A stretch of DNA of 64,000 nucleotides from Diprion similis. Its lineage: Eukaryota > Arthropoda > Insecta > Hymenoptera > Diprionidae. The notes under the pieces were generated by a model. That model was not told where the DNA came from, did no database searches, and saw only the letters and a program-made list of their open reading frames with translations. The stretch's first letter is position 1. Each line of letters begins with the position of its first letter. Positions 1 through 12,400 of the stretch are shown piece by piece. The translations under genes were made by a program, and so were the position numbers. The stretch covers positions 222,501 through 286,500 of the forward strand of contig NC_060113.1 in NCBI RefSeq assembly GCF_021155765.1, read 5' to 3'.

Positions 1-3000
1 AAAACGGACCATTTTTTTTTCTCTTGAATCTCGTGTGACATAATGTTAGTTTTTGATGTTTTAAGAGCCCTACTCCAAAGGATAGTTCGAAAAAAATTTT
101 TAAGAGCTTGCTCCACATTTTTTAAAACGTCAGGAATCGTCAAAAAACGATTTTTTTTTTTTCAAACTTTTTTTTCTCATTACGGTACAATTTTATAGAC
201 AAAAAAAAAAAATGTATGTGGTAAATTGGCGGAACTGTATCAAGAAAACTCGCTCCGTCTTTTTTTATACATCATGCATGGGTATCTAAGAAGGTTAATC
301 CGGGAACCTCGACGCACGATCTTGTGACTTCTTTGGGTCTCTCTCTCTTTATTTCTATCTTTTTTTCAACGAATTGGATTCGAACCAATTACGATCGAAT
401 TGAAAAAATACTTTGATAAAATTTTTTTGATAAAAATACGCATATATTTATAATATGGGGTATTCCAAGTGTTATTGAGGAGGTCATTTACCTCGTGTCA
501 TATCAGATCCGTGCATAACTTTTTTTTTTTTTTTTCCAAAGAATTTTCACCATTTTTTAAATTTTGCAATTTCCGTATATAATTTCCGCAAATCTCAATA
601 GTCCAAAAGAAAAATAAAACATTCGTTAAAAAATTTTGATGTTTTGAAAAATATGCAAAATATGAAAATTTTCCAAGACATTTTTTATTTAAAATTATTA
701 TTATTATTATTATTCTATTGCAAAAGAAATAATTCTACGAACAACCCGACTTTTATGACGTTGGAAGAAAGTATTCGCGGTTGATTACGCTTATCCTGTT
801 TATAATAATAAGGATCGACTATATCTCATCGTACTTCTCGACCCGCTTTGTTTCAAACGTTTTTATTATTTATATTGAAACGTTTTCATTACACTCATTC
901 GTATATGGTAATGGTCGGTGATTCTTTATCGTTTGTACTTTGTCATTGGAAATAACTTTTGCAAAATTTCTGAGTGCGTAGAGGAAATTCCCTGATTATG
1001 ACACTTTTACCGGTCGTAGAATTTATATAGACACTTACATAATCATTTTACGAGTAATTTTCCATACGTTGATTTTTGTCGTTAAGATACAGTACATTTT
1101 ATGGTTTTTCATTTATAATACACTTAGGTTCGTCGCTATTTACAGTATTCATGTGACTATTATTGAAACGTTATTTAATTATTGTGATACAATCGGTATA
1201 CATATTTCTAAGCACGCTTTCTAAGCACTTATCTTTGTGTTATTTATTATCAAAGCGGTTGAAAATCATTTCTACGCTAAGTAGGTACTCGTACGTTATT
1301 ATATTACAATCGTTTTGTTGGACAAAAAAAATTATAACCTTTGTAATCAAGTTATGGAAAATTCAGATTTCGTATACATGCACAGGGAAAACCTGTGAAA
1401 ATCGGGGAAAACTCGGGAGTTTTTTTTATTTCTTCTTCTTCTCTTTATTTTCTTCCCCACTGCGGAGAAAAGTCTGGAAATTTTTTTTTTTGAAAATAAA
1501 ACTGAAATTTTGATTCCGACTAACGAAAAATCAAAATAAATAAAAACTCGTTCCTGTACACAAAACACCGTCGATCTGGGGGGGGGGTAAAAATTTCACG
1601 TGAATTATCTTGTTTTCATAACATTCTATGTATATTGCTTAATGTCGAATCTTGTTTCGTTCGCCCCCCCCCCCCTCCTTATCTTCTGAGGGAAAATGGC
1701 AGTCTGTAATTGTTTTTAAATTGATGGTCTGACAGAGTAAGTTAATCGTAGTTTTATTGGTAATATCGAAGGTGTTAGTATTGATGTTTAAAAAAGGAAA
1801 GAAAAAATGAGTTGAGTATTTCACGAATGGTTAGTGGAAAAATCTTATTTTCAGACTGGAATACCTGTCCGGAAAAGTGAGGGAATTTCAGATTTGACCA
1901 AAAATTTCGTAGGAAGTAGCCTGTATATATATATTTTCAGATTATTTCACCGCGTACCGCGTGCCTACATATAGATATAGATATAGATATATCGTGGTTT
2001 TTACTACCACGTGGTCAACACGCGCATGACACAAAGCATGTTATTACCTACTTAACTAGAAAGACGCATGCATTGTAGCTTGCTGTACAAATGTACAATA
2101 AAGATATAAAATAGATACGATCTCGTGACCTCTTCCTTCGATAGCCTCGATTCCGTGACCTCGTCTCGATGCCGTCGTTCGCGTTTCTATGTGACACTGT
2201 GAAACCTTGAAAAATTGTCGCAGGAGAAAAAACAAAAAAAGTGAGAAGAAGAAAAGAAAAAAAAAAATTCTACGCCTGGTACGGAATGTGGAAAATACTT
2301 GATTTTCATACTCGATGGCTTGAACAACACGACGTGTGTCCGCGTACCGCGATCCAGAAGAATATGCGATATAATATTATATCTGATAGATCGTTTTATA
2401 TTCGATTATATCTATAGTATAGATGATAAGTTATAGCTATATGAACGCGATTTTTTGCCGCGAATTACGACGGGCGTGTGTATAAAAAAAAATATGTTGT
2501 GTCGTGGGGATGAATGTACAGACATTTCCCCCCTCCCCCCCCCCCCTTTTTTTTTTTGTTGTAATTTTTTTCCCCTCCTTTTCTTTCCTTTGAGTCAGTC
2601 AAATTTACATCAATTTCATTATCGTAGATCTAAGCATATATTGTGAGTCTTAATATTAATTTTGTAATTATTCTTAGTATCGGACTATTTCTTGTTTTTT
2701 TCATAAAATCTTGTTATAATATCCGGAATATTGTTGTTGATTTATAACTCTTAAAGTTTGACACTTACGGTCACGGTAATATAATTCAATCTATATTAAC
2801 GCTGAGCTTCTCTCTTCACTTCTCCACTTACGATTACATCCCCCTTTATTAATGATTTAAAAAACAAAAAAAAAAAAATCCTTTCATTTACGATGAATTT
2901 ACTTTACGCGGTTGACGTTTTTGTTTTATTTTGTTTTTAGTTGTTGTTGTTGTTATTATTTATTTATTCATTTTATTTATTTCCTTTTCTTCTCCCCCAC

Positions 3001-3433
3001 AAAATGCGTAACGCGAATGTAGGTACGTAGAGCAGGTTTCACTCTCCACCACCTTCTGCCCCCCCCCTCCCCCCCCCTCCCCCCCAAGAGTTGATCGGTT
3101 CCGTCTATAAATTAATATATATGTATATGTGTATATAGGTAAATAGGTACAATGTGATTATGCAGTTTGCGAGGATTGTATTTTCAACTTGAATCGCATT
3201 CACCGCGTCAGCGGTTATATAGAATTGCTCAACGCCTCGCTACCATACATATAATATAACTGATATACATATACATTTTACCACACATACAAACACACAT
3301 ACATAAGCGACCGAATTGACGTATTCGTACACCATGCGCGTATATTGTGTACCTATAGACCTAGGTATTATATACGTCATTAACACGTGCATATACCTAC
3401 GTGTGTGATGTGCTGGTATTAAATGCAACGACC

Positions 3434-3457
3434 TGTGTGTGTGTGTGTGTGTGTGTA
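3434..3457. repeat. (TG)n microsatellite
   Basis: About twelve TG dinucleotides in a noncoding AT-rich stretch. Confidence 0.95.
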
Positions 3458-4425
3458 TGCGCAACGCTGCTCCTCGTTCCACGTATATGTATATGTATAT
3501 AGGGGTCATTCGACGTGAAATTTGAAATCCACGTAGGTACCTCACATCAAACTTTGATTTTGATCATTTTCTTTAGTACGATGCTGCAGCCGAGCCGAAA
3601 GTGTTTCGGAATTATCTTTGAGGTTTTTTTTTTTTTTTTTTTTGTCTGGGTCAGTGTTTAATATCGTACCGAGAAATGATCAAAATCGAGGGGGTGATGT
3701 GGAATATAATGGCACATATGTATACGGAGACCTTTATGTCAGCTGTATCTTTGATTTTTGAGGGTAGACGACAGTTTTTATTTTTTTCGATTCACTCTAA
3801 TACACATGCATACATACAGATATACATAGATACATAGAACGTTAGTGCAAAAACCGTTGGTCGTTTAGAGCTTTGTATCATCGACAATTGTGTCTGTCCG
3901 GAAAACTGGAATTGTTACATATACGTTAAATTTTAATTGGTAAAATGAAGAATTTACTCTTATTATAGAAACAGTGAAAAATCATTTCAGTCTACAGAAT
4001 AAAAATCTGATATCGATTCGTGAAGTAAAAAGTATCCTTGACATGGATTTATTTTATTTGATCTATTTTTTCATTTTTTTTTTTTATTTATTTTATAAAA
4101 AAATTTCGCACGTGTTCATATTTTACTGAAATCATGAGTAAAATCTATAGTTCTTAATATAAAATCGGCTCTTCTATTTCTTCTCTACGTGTATTAGTCA
4201 GTATCGAAATCCGATTTTAAAAAAAAATTTCACTCAAAACCTGAAGCAGAGAAATTAGGCAAACGGTTGATTTCTCAAATATGGTCGGGGGTGGGAGGGA
4301 TCTAGAACCCTGACCGACACGCCGTGCCACCGAATGCCGATCGGCCGACTCGACTGGCTCGTCGACGACGCTAAGTACTACTACATAGTAAGGTATCCCA
4401 TCCGACGAACCGGGTCGGGGCCCTT

Positions 4426-4473
4426 TTTCTTCTTCTTCTTCTTCTTCTTCTTCTTCTTCTTCTTCTTCTTCTT
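4426..4473. repeat. (TTC)n microsatellite
   Basis: An uninterrupted TTC/CTT trinucleotide run of about 48 bases. It yields poly-Phe or poly-Lys open frames, which are artefacts. Confidence 0.95.
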
Positions 4474-5731
4474 TGCCTTCGCCTCCCCCCTCCCCGTCGT
4501 AGTTCTTCTCTGCCGCTTCACCATCTCTTTTCCACTCACGTAGAGCATGCTATCGTTTATCGATCCAAAACACATGTCTCCGGGCGGTACTCCGCTCTCT
4601 TCTCTCCGTTTCATTCCACTCGGCTTCACCCCAAACCCACCACCACCACCCGCGGTTCGCTAGCCAGTGCTGCTCAACCCCGCGATCCACGATCTGTCTC
4701 CGATATCCGCCGCGCCACCCTGACCCTACTACCCCAAAAACCCAAGTAAACGTTCTACCCGATCCATAACAGGCCGCGAAGTGCATTGATTTCTAAAACC
4801 CTCTAAACCCCTTGTGAGTCGTTCCACCGCCTCTATTGGGGGATGATGGGGCGGCAGGGGAGAACAGAGGCTCATATAGCACAGGCTGCAACGAACAGAG
4901 GGAATCCAACCCCCTTCCAATCCACGCCTCTCCATCTACGGTTAATTTGACGTTTCACAGGCGAACGCTTGTACCTTCTAATCCTCGTCGCCGTCGTCGT
5001 CGTCGTTGTTGTTGTTGTGACGTCACGCTTGCGTCACGCGTTCTTATTTAACTGTACCTTAAACACGCACAATCCTTGCTTCTGTTCCTTCCTTCCTCTC
5101 TCTTTCTTTCTCTCACTCTATCCATCTATCTATCTTTTTCTTTCTGTCAGTCGGACTTTTACTTTGTGAGAGCCCCCCCCCCCCCATTTCTTTGCCTTTT
5201 AAGCAACTTTTTTTTCTCACCGCATCACAGTTGCGAAATATTTTTAGACGTACGTGCTTACGGTGTTCGAAACTGTCTTACTGTGACTGACTGGTATATA
5301 TCGTATGAGCATTGTATGCTTATCAAGGCATAGAGCGGTAAATTTGAAAAAATTGCAAAGAAAGTCTTGTTTTTATAGTGAAATAATAATCTGATCAGAT
5401 ATAAATTATTATTGATCGAACTTCGCTACGTTTCAGTTAATAACGGCTTAGAGAGAGAAAGAGAGACATAGAGAGAGAAGAAGAAAAAGCTCAAACATTA
5501 GCAGAAGAAAAAACACAGTCATTGCAATGCCAAGGGAAAGCGACTATCTCTAACATCCATGAAATTCTAGAACTTTTCCACTTTTCACTCCGTCAAAACC
5601 TCTTTCTTCCTTCTCTCATTCGCCGCAGTTCCCTTTCTCTAGCATTACTTTGTCTCACTTTCTCTCTTTGTAACAAATGTCTGTTGTCCTTAGGAGGCCC
5701 TGGCCCGAGGGCGTAACTAAGAAGAGGTCCC

Positions 5732-5738
<7 letters not shown>

Positions 5739-5772
<34 letters not shown>
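5739..5772. repeat. (TC)n microsatellite
   Basis: A run of TC dinucleotides, a polypyrimidine tract on the + strand. Confidence 0.95.
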
Positions 5773-5776
<4 letters not shown>

Positions 5777-5807
5777 AGTGTTTTCTATGTTTCTACCTGC
5801 TAATAAC

Positions 5808-5831
5808 ATGATGATGATGATGATGATGATG
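5808..5831. repeat. (ATG)n microsatellite
   Basis: Eight ATG/TGA trinucleotide copies in noncoding sequence. Confidence 0.95.
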
Positions 5832-6441
5832 GTTGTGATGATTATACCATAATTTGTACCTGTCTAATTCTATTCAAGACTTTGCACCTAAATTTTGAGT
5901 CTGTGTAAAGTTTACAACGTGGTATACACTCAATCAAGAAATGTATCAAAAGTTGACATTAGACAAATGTAGAATTGAAAAATTTCACCTTGTAATTCAT
6001 CGTTACAAAAAGATTTTTGGTTTTTCTGGACAGCAAAGAGGAATTAATACAGAGAATATCCTTCTCGGTTAGCAGTAATGATTAATCTGTTCACCAATGA
6101 TTGCAGAGTGATTGCAATAAATGTACTATTAAGGGTTTGTAGGGAGGTCGGGAATATATTACGATGCTTTGATCAATGGTACATGTTTTATTGATAATTC
6201 ATTACTCCTGTATCTTAGTACCGAGCTTACTGCGATACTTATCGTCAAGTCATTAATCGGTTTTGTAATATTAATACAATGAAAAGAAAGTATGCATTAA
6301 TTTATGGTAATATTATTGATCAGGGAGCGTTTAAAGTATATGCATCATAGATAACATTCAGTGATTGGGATATTCCCATTTGAAATATTTTGTGTGACTT
6401 ATTTTGAAAACAACTATGACAATATTCTATGTTTTTTGCAG

Positions 6442-9400
6442 AAGGTGAACAAGGCTCTTGGGAAAGTGGATTGTCTTACGAGTGCCGGTCGTTATTATTC
6501 AAGGCCCTGCACAATTTGATCGAACGTTGCTTACTTTCTCGTGATTTTGTTCGTCTTGGCAAGTGGTTTGTCCAGCCTTACGATGGATTTGAGAAACATC
6601 GCTGCAACAGGTATATTAGATTTTTTTCCCAAAAGTGTATATCATAAATTTGGTTATTTGCAATGTTTCTTCATTATCGACGTACTGATCTAACGTTTTT
6701 CATAACTTTACAGCAGTCACTTGTCGTTCTCGTTCGCATTTTTCGTTCATGGAGAAAGCACTGTATGTGCAAGTGTGGACGTCAGGCAACATCCAGCGGT
6801 ACGACATCTTACCAGGGCTTGTCTTCAACGTACTCAAACTGCTCAATCTGCTGTCAAGGGTGAGAAAAATTTGTTAAACACTTCAGGCACGTACTAAATC
6901 AAAGGTTGAAGGAATCGAAACAGAACTTTGGTTCAAATTTATCAGAGTCCACGTTGTTGCTTGCAGTGATCCTAGCGCCGTACGGACTTGCCGGCACCTT
7001 GACCGGTCAAGTTGGCAGAGTCGATAGTCAGCTTCTAGAGGAATGGAGACATTTCTATCCCATAAACGGTGCATCGACGGAATCAGGACTACCGCCACTG
7101 GTCGAAGTTTTAGTTGGCGGAGTTCGTATGCGCTATCCTTCTTGCTACGTTCTCGTCACTGATATGGACGATGTACCAGCTGATGCTCCTCTCTCACCGC
7201 CGAGCAGCCCAGCCAATTACGAGCACCCTCTTTCCACGCAGAGGGACTTGAAAGCAGCCAGTGAATTGCCGGAGAGGGTGTGGGCCGAGTGTACGCTAAA
7301 CTCTCCCATGCCTACACCTAAGACTATCGATTCTTCACCGGAACCCGGCACATGGACCTTTGCCGATGCCACGAAAAAGTCTTCCTGTAGCTGCTCCAAG
7401 TAAGAATGTTGAAAACACTCATTAAACACCTCTTTAGAACATTGAAATATTTAAGACAAAAATCCGTAAGACTTGACAAAAGCTGCCCAGATTTATGCAA
7501 TTGTGTTTTTTTGTCGGCGAAAGGACAGAAGTCTTTAATTTATGGAGGGAAGATTTCTCTACTGATATCATAGATAAAATTTTGAATGAAATCTTGGAGA
7601 CGTTGACTTTGTAAATCATTACTTGTGAATGGTAATATTTAAACACTGCTGCGCCGACACAGAAATATGCTACAGATGATGTTGTTAACATTACGCGTTA
7701 CAAAATGAAAAAGAATTAAACTTAGGATCTGTCTAATGTGAAATTTCCCTTGAAGTGATCTAAAGCACTGTAAATTTTGCTCAATTTTTACAACATGAAT
7801 ACAGATCCTGGATTGAAAGTAGTTCTTTATAATTTTCTAGAGGCATGAATGAGTATACCGTAGTATCTTATCATATCCCGGCGTCTGTATCAATTGCTAT
7901 AAGCTGAGCTTGATTTGGATGGTATTTTTTATTAACCACTTAGCTTATGACACATGATAAATAGACACCATCCAGTTCGATTATTAATGCAATATAATTG
8001 AGTATATCTGTAGGCTGCTGTAACCATATACTCCAATTTACTTGCCCATGGCAACAGTGTTAGAATTTTGATGGTCCACGTTCTGCATGAGACATAGAAT
8101 TAGGGTATATTTTGGTACTGTAAGAAGTTGATATAGTAAACAGATGTTTATTACCGTATCGATAGTAGATCTTTTATGGCTGTCGCAATGTGTGCATGTA
8201 AGTCCAGGTATCGATGATGGCTCAAATGTGTCACACTTGGTATTTGTATTTTTGGTAGTTATATACCCCCTTCTTTCTCTCAATCTTTGAATCTCATGAA
8301 CCATTTTAAGGTAAGAATTCTGAATTTGTGTCGTCAATTTGACTAATACTTTACCAATATTGGAGGACAAGAAGGACTGTCTTACATCACAAGGTACAAA
8401 TATATCATTACAATCGAGTCAGCATTAGCTCAATATTTTTCAAACATTCTTTTACTGTGTACTCATTCTTCGAGGTATAAATTGTTGCAATCGTCGGGGT
8501 CTCAAAGCGTGTCACCGTTACTAATCGGGTTCAAGTCAAGCCGCTTTGAGAACCTTTACGATAGATGCAAGATGAAGGGTGAATAAATATTGGCAAGGGT
8601 AATATCGGTCGCTAAAAACCAAAGTGGTGGTTACAGGTGTGCGACCCCCGGGGGTTGGAAGAGTCTGGCATCCTCTACGCAGTTTCATAGGGAGAAATTA
8701 GATAAAGGTGGACGGAGGGTAGTGCCGTTCCACAGACGCTCCGCGACTCAGTGGGATGCTCCTCCCCCTCCCCCTGCCAATGCCCCCAGGTGGGTAACGT
8801 CTACCCCCGACAATAAGATGTATCATCTTTCACCTCACGTCCATATTTATCGCAAAAATAATCATCTACTGGCCAAATACTTACAATCTGCATCTAATTG
8901 AACTTGTACTATTCTACTATGCTGGTTAGATATTAATACATACTTTCAATACAATAACCACGCACCGAGGTGATGAGACACTCCGTTCCTACCCATTGCT
9001 AATACCATAGCATGTAATCAGTTAAAACGAATATATTACACTAATTTTAATGATAAATTCACATGAGGTTCTCTCGTATTCGTTTTTTTTTTTTTTATTT
9101 TCTTCTTCTTTTCCAAAGAGTTTTTAGTTTGTCTTAACAGAATACTTTTGTCTTAAACATGTTCAAATATAGCAATATTCGTAACAGGCAAGTGATTTTA
9201 TCCTCTCTAGTAATTCGAAGTAATATTTTTTTTTTTTTTTTCGAGCACTATATTTTAACAGATGTAATTGGGATATTCTTGACATATATTGTCGAAGTTT
9301 GTGTAGATGCTTGTTTACAATTTTTCAAACAGATTCCTGCTCACCCTTTGGCTTTTGTTGTGAAAAATTTTCGATTCTTTGGAAATATAGAAATAAACGT

Positions 9401-12400
9401 GTGTGTGCGTATGTTCGTAGTTGCATTCTAATACTTGGAAAGTTGATAGAATATGTAGCATTTTTCATTACTAATGCAGAGTGAACATCGTTACATCCAT
9501 GGCTATTTATGCTTAAATTCATCGTTCATTTTTTCACAGTGACACTAATGCTGCACATTTTTTTCTTTTGTGATTTTCTCCTTTCTCAGGCTAATGTGTT
9601 TAAATTATGTCACGCATGTTCAATGTGGGTATGTGTACAATCACATTTATAGGTTCGCACGCTTGTATCAGAGCAAAACTTGGTCTCATGGTACTTTATA
9701 AAAATGAAATAATGAAACGCTTTTATCCTGCCACCGTTTTCCGCATATTATGAAGTAATTGTATAAATTCAAACCCATGCAGATTGTTACTGAATCGAAC
9801 CGAGGCTCCAAGTACGCCGCCTGGTGGACCCCCTTCCTACCCAAGGGGACCTCCAACAGGAGGAGATTGTCTGCCTGTTCCATCGGTTGGCTCTCCTGGA
9901 TCTCCGGCACCCTCTCCGCTTCCAACGCCCCATTCTGAGCCAGCTTCTGTCCCACCAGCAGATCCGACCATGCCTACTCTCAGTCCGCAGCCACCGCCGA
10001 GCCAGCCCAACGCTGCTCCGCCTATGACTCCGCCTCAGGGCCCAAAGTCGGCCTCGTCCACATGCAACCAGGTTTTCAGCCCTGTCCCTGGACCAACCTT
10101 AAAAAGACCAATCCTGGCATCCAGAGAATACGAAGGTGCTCTGCTAGAAGATGAACAACCTCTATCTTGGCTCTACGATTATTCGACACAAGAGGCATGG
10201 CTCAATCATCCTGTGAAGAGATTTAAAGGCTCACCATCTGGAGTTGCGAATTTGAGAGGGGCCAACTTATATCCGCCATTGAATCAGCAGCAACAACAGT
10301 CGCAAGCACCTAAACTCGAGATTAAACAGGAACCAAACACAGCTCCGGTTAGATATACTGCTGTTACTTGTTAATAATTCTTTTACGAAAGTGCTTTCGT
10401 TTGATATCTATGTGTGACCGATAACTATTTTTTCAAAGGGTGAATGTGCTGGAGGAAGAACAGACCCTTACGAATTTGACGCAGCAGGAGAAGAGAATGG
10501 AACTGGAGTCGATGGGCTTAGAAGACCTAGAGAAGATCCTCCAAAGCCTGGGTCTCTATTTACCAGCGAGGGTCTCCAAGCATCATATAAAGATCTTGAT
10601 CAGATTTTCGACAATTCTGATCCCGATACTTCTAGCGACGAGACTGTATGTATTTAGAGGCTATTATGCTTTCCATTGCCTTGAGTATTATGCAAAGTGA
10701 AATTTCCTTTAGTTTTTCTGTTTGATGTTCTGCAATAACGCATTTGCGTTTTCTCAATCTATCGATTTGCCTGATTTTTCATTTTCAGAGATAATTTCGA
10801 TTTTGAATACTGTATTTACACGAAAGTAAAACGCATCCTTGTTTAGAAAAGTTTAATTCAATCAAGCGAAAAACGTTGGATTAGCAACAACGATTGATAG
10901 CAATACCTTGAGTAATACGTGCGAATTGCGAAATTTTACTTTCGTACAAATAAAGAACTATATCATAATGATGAGTTAAGATCTTGAAATTGCATGAAAT
11001 TGAATCGCGAGAATTGGTTGATTATAAGTTTCGTTAGAATAGTATAAATATAGCTTTCTGTTTAAAGAAAAAACGATCCAATTAGAAATTTTTTAAAATT
11101 ACTTCATAAACTTTACATTGTCAGCAAACGTGTCTAAAGCGGAAGGTAACTTTTGCAAAATATTCCAGAATCATTGCAGTGGAGTAAGATTTGCTAACCT
11201 AATTATAATTTTCTTGCCAAAGAACTTAAACCAGCTTCAAGTACAAACACCACCGGGATCAAACAAGTCTGGAGGTCTGCATGAAGAGACCAGGCTTGAC
11301 GGAGCCAACAAACACAACAGCCGAGGCGTTGGTGTACTTCGGCCTGAAGAGTTGTCGAAGATGTTTCCAACTCCACCTTCCCTGGAGCACAATCCTGTCG
11401 CTTCGCCGTGTCAGCTCAACGACCCTCCAATGGATCAAACGGAGTTATCGACCAACCAACGGTCGCTCAGGCATCAGCCGGATATTTATCCAAACATGGG
11501 ATCACCCGCCGAAGAGTCAATCGATGATTGGTCATACGTTTTTAAACCCGCTCCAATTTGCAAACTTGTCGGCTCTTCGAAATACGCTCCGCTGACTAAT
11601 TTACCAAGTCAGTCGCTGCCGCCGGTTTCTCTTCCGTCGCACTGCGTCTACAGACCGTCGTGGCAATGCAATCCAGTGACAAATAGTAACCCCGACAAAA
11701 TTCTTCCACCTACTAGACCTGGGTCGGTCCAACAACAACCTTGCCCACCAAGTCCCGCGCCTCTCGGAACTCCGTATCGGGCGGCCACTTTGTCCGGAAG
11801 ACCTCCGCCCCCTCCATACGATCAACCAAGTCCAGCAACGTCGACGACGTCTTCTTATCTGAACAAGAATTTGAACAGCATCGAAGCTGACACTCCCGGG
11901 CCTATCAGGGCTCCGGAATCAAATTCATTGGTAGTTAATATTTTGCTCGGAGATACAGCACTGAATATATTCCGGGATCACAACTTCGACAGCTGCAGCC
12001 TCTGCGTTTGCAACGCTGGGCCCAAGGTTGTCGGTAATATAAAGGGAGCCGATGCTGGAATTTACTTGGCTGGATCTTGGGGGCCGGGAGGTGCTCAATT
12101 TCAAGACGACGATCAAATACGATGCAATTGCGGATTTAGCGCGGTTGTCAATCGTCGTCTTGCTCATCGGGCGGGTTTATTCTATGAGGACGAAATGGAG
12201 ATAACCGGCATTGCCGAGGATCCATCTGAGAAAAAGAAGGGCTCCTTGGTAGGGGTCGCCTGCGGGGGTGGGAAGACACCGCCGGAAGGCTTGGATTCGA
12301 TACCTCCGAACGTACTTGAACTACTCAGAGAACAGTGCTTGATAGTTCAAAGTTCGGCTAGTAGCTTGAATAGAGCAGCAAGGATATACGCGGGTATAAA

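Larger units (their letters stand above)
1..6441. other. Noncoding low-complexity region upstream of the first visible MED13 exon
   Basis: I see no convincing protein gene here. The stretch is AT-rich with many A/T runs, C runs near 1664-1676, 2529-2545 and 3059-3085, and several microsatellites. A relatively GC-rich patch at about 4260-5060 could be a promoter or 5' UTR but shows no conserved coding signal. MED13 proteins normally have about 100 residues before the first exon found here. I looked for that N-terminal sequence (an early acidic/Cys motif and a Trp-rich stretch) and did not find it, so this region is probably a large 5' intron or upstream DNA. All open frames in it are short and explained by low-complexity sequence. 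Confidence 0.6.

Noticed and set aside
376..386. T-arm-like GGATTCGAACC suggesting a tRNA
   Set aside because: No D arm, anticodon stem or acceptor stem can be drawn around it on either strand.
4260..5060. Possible MED13 first coding exon in the GC-richer patch
   Set aside because: None of the conserved MED13 N-terminal motifs appears in any frame.
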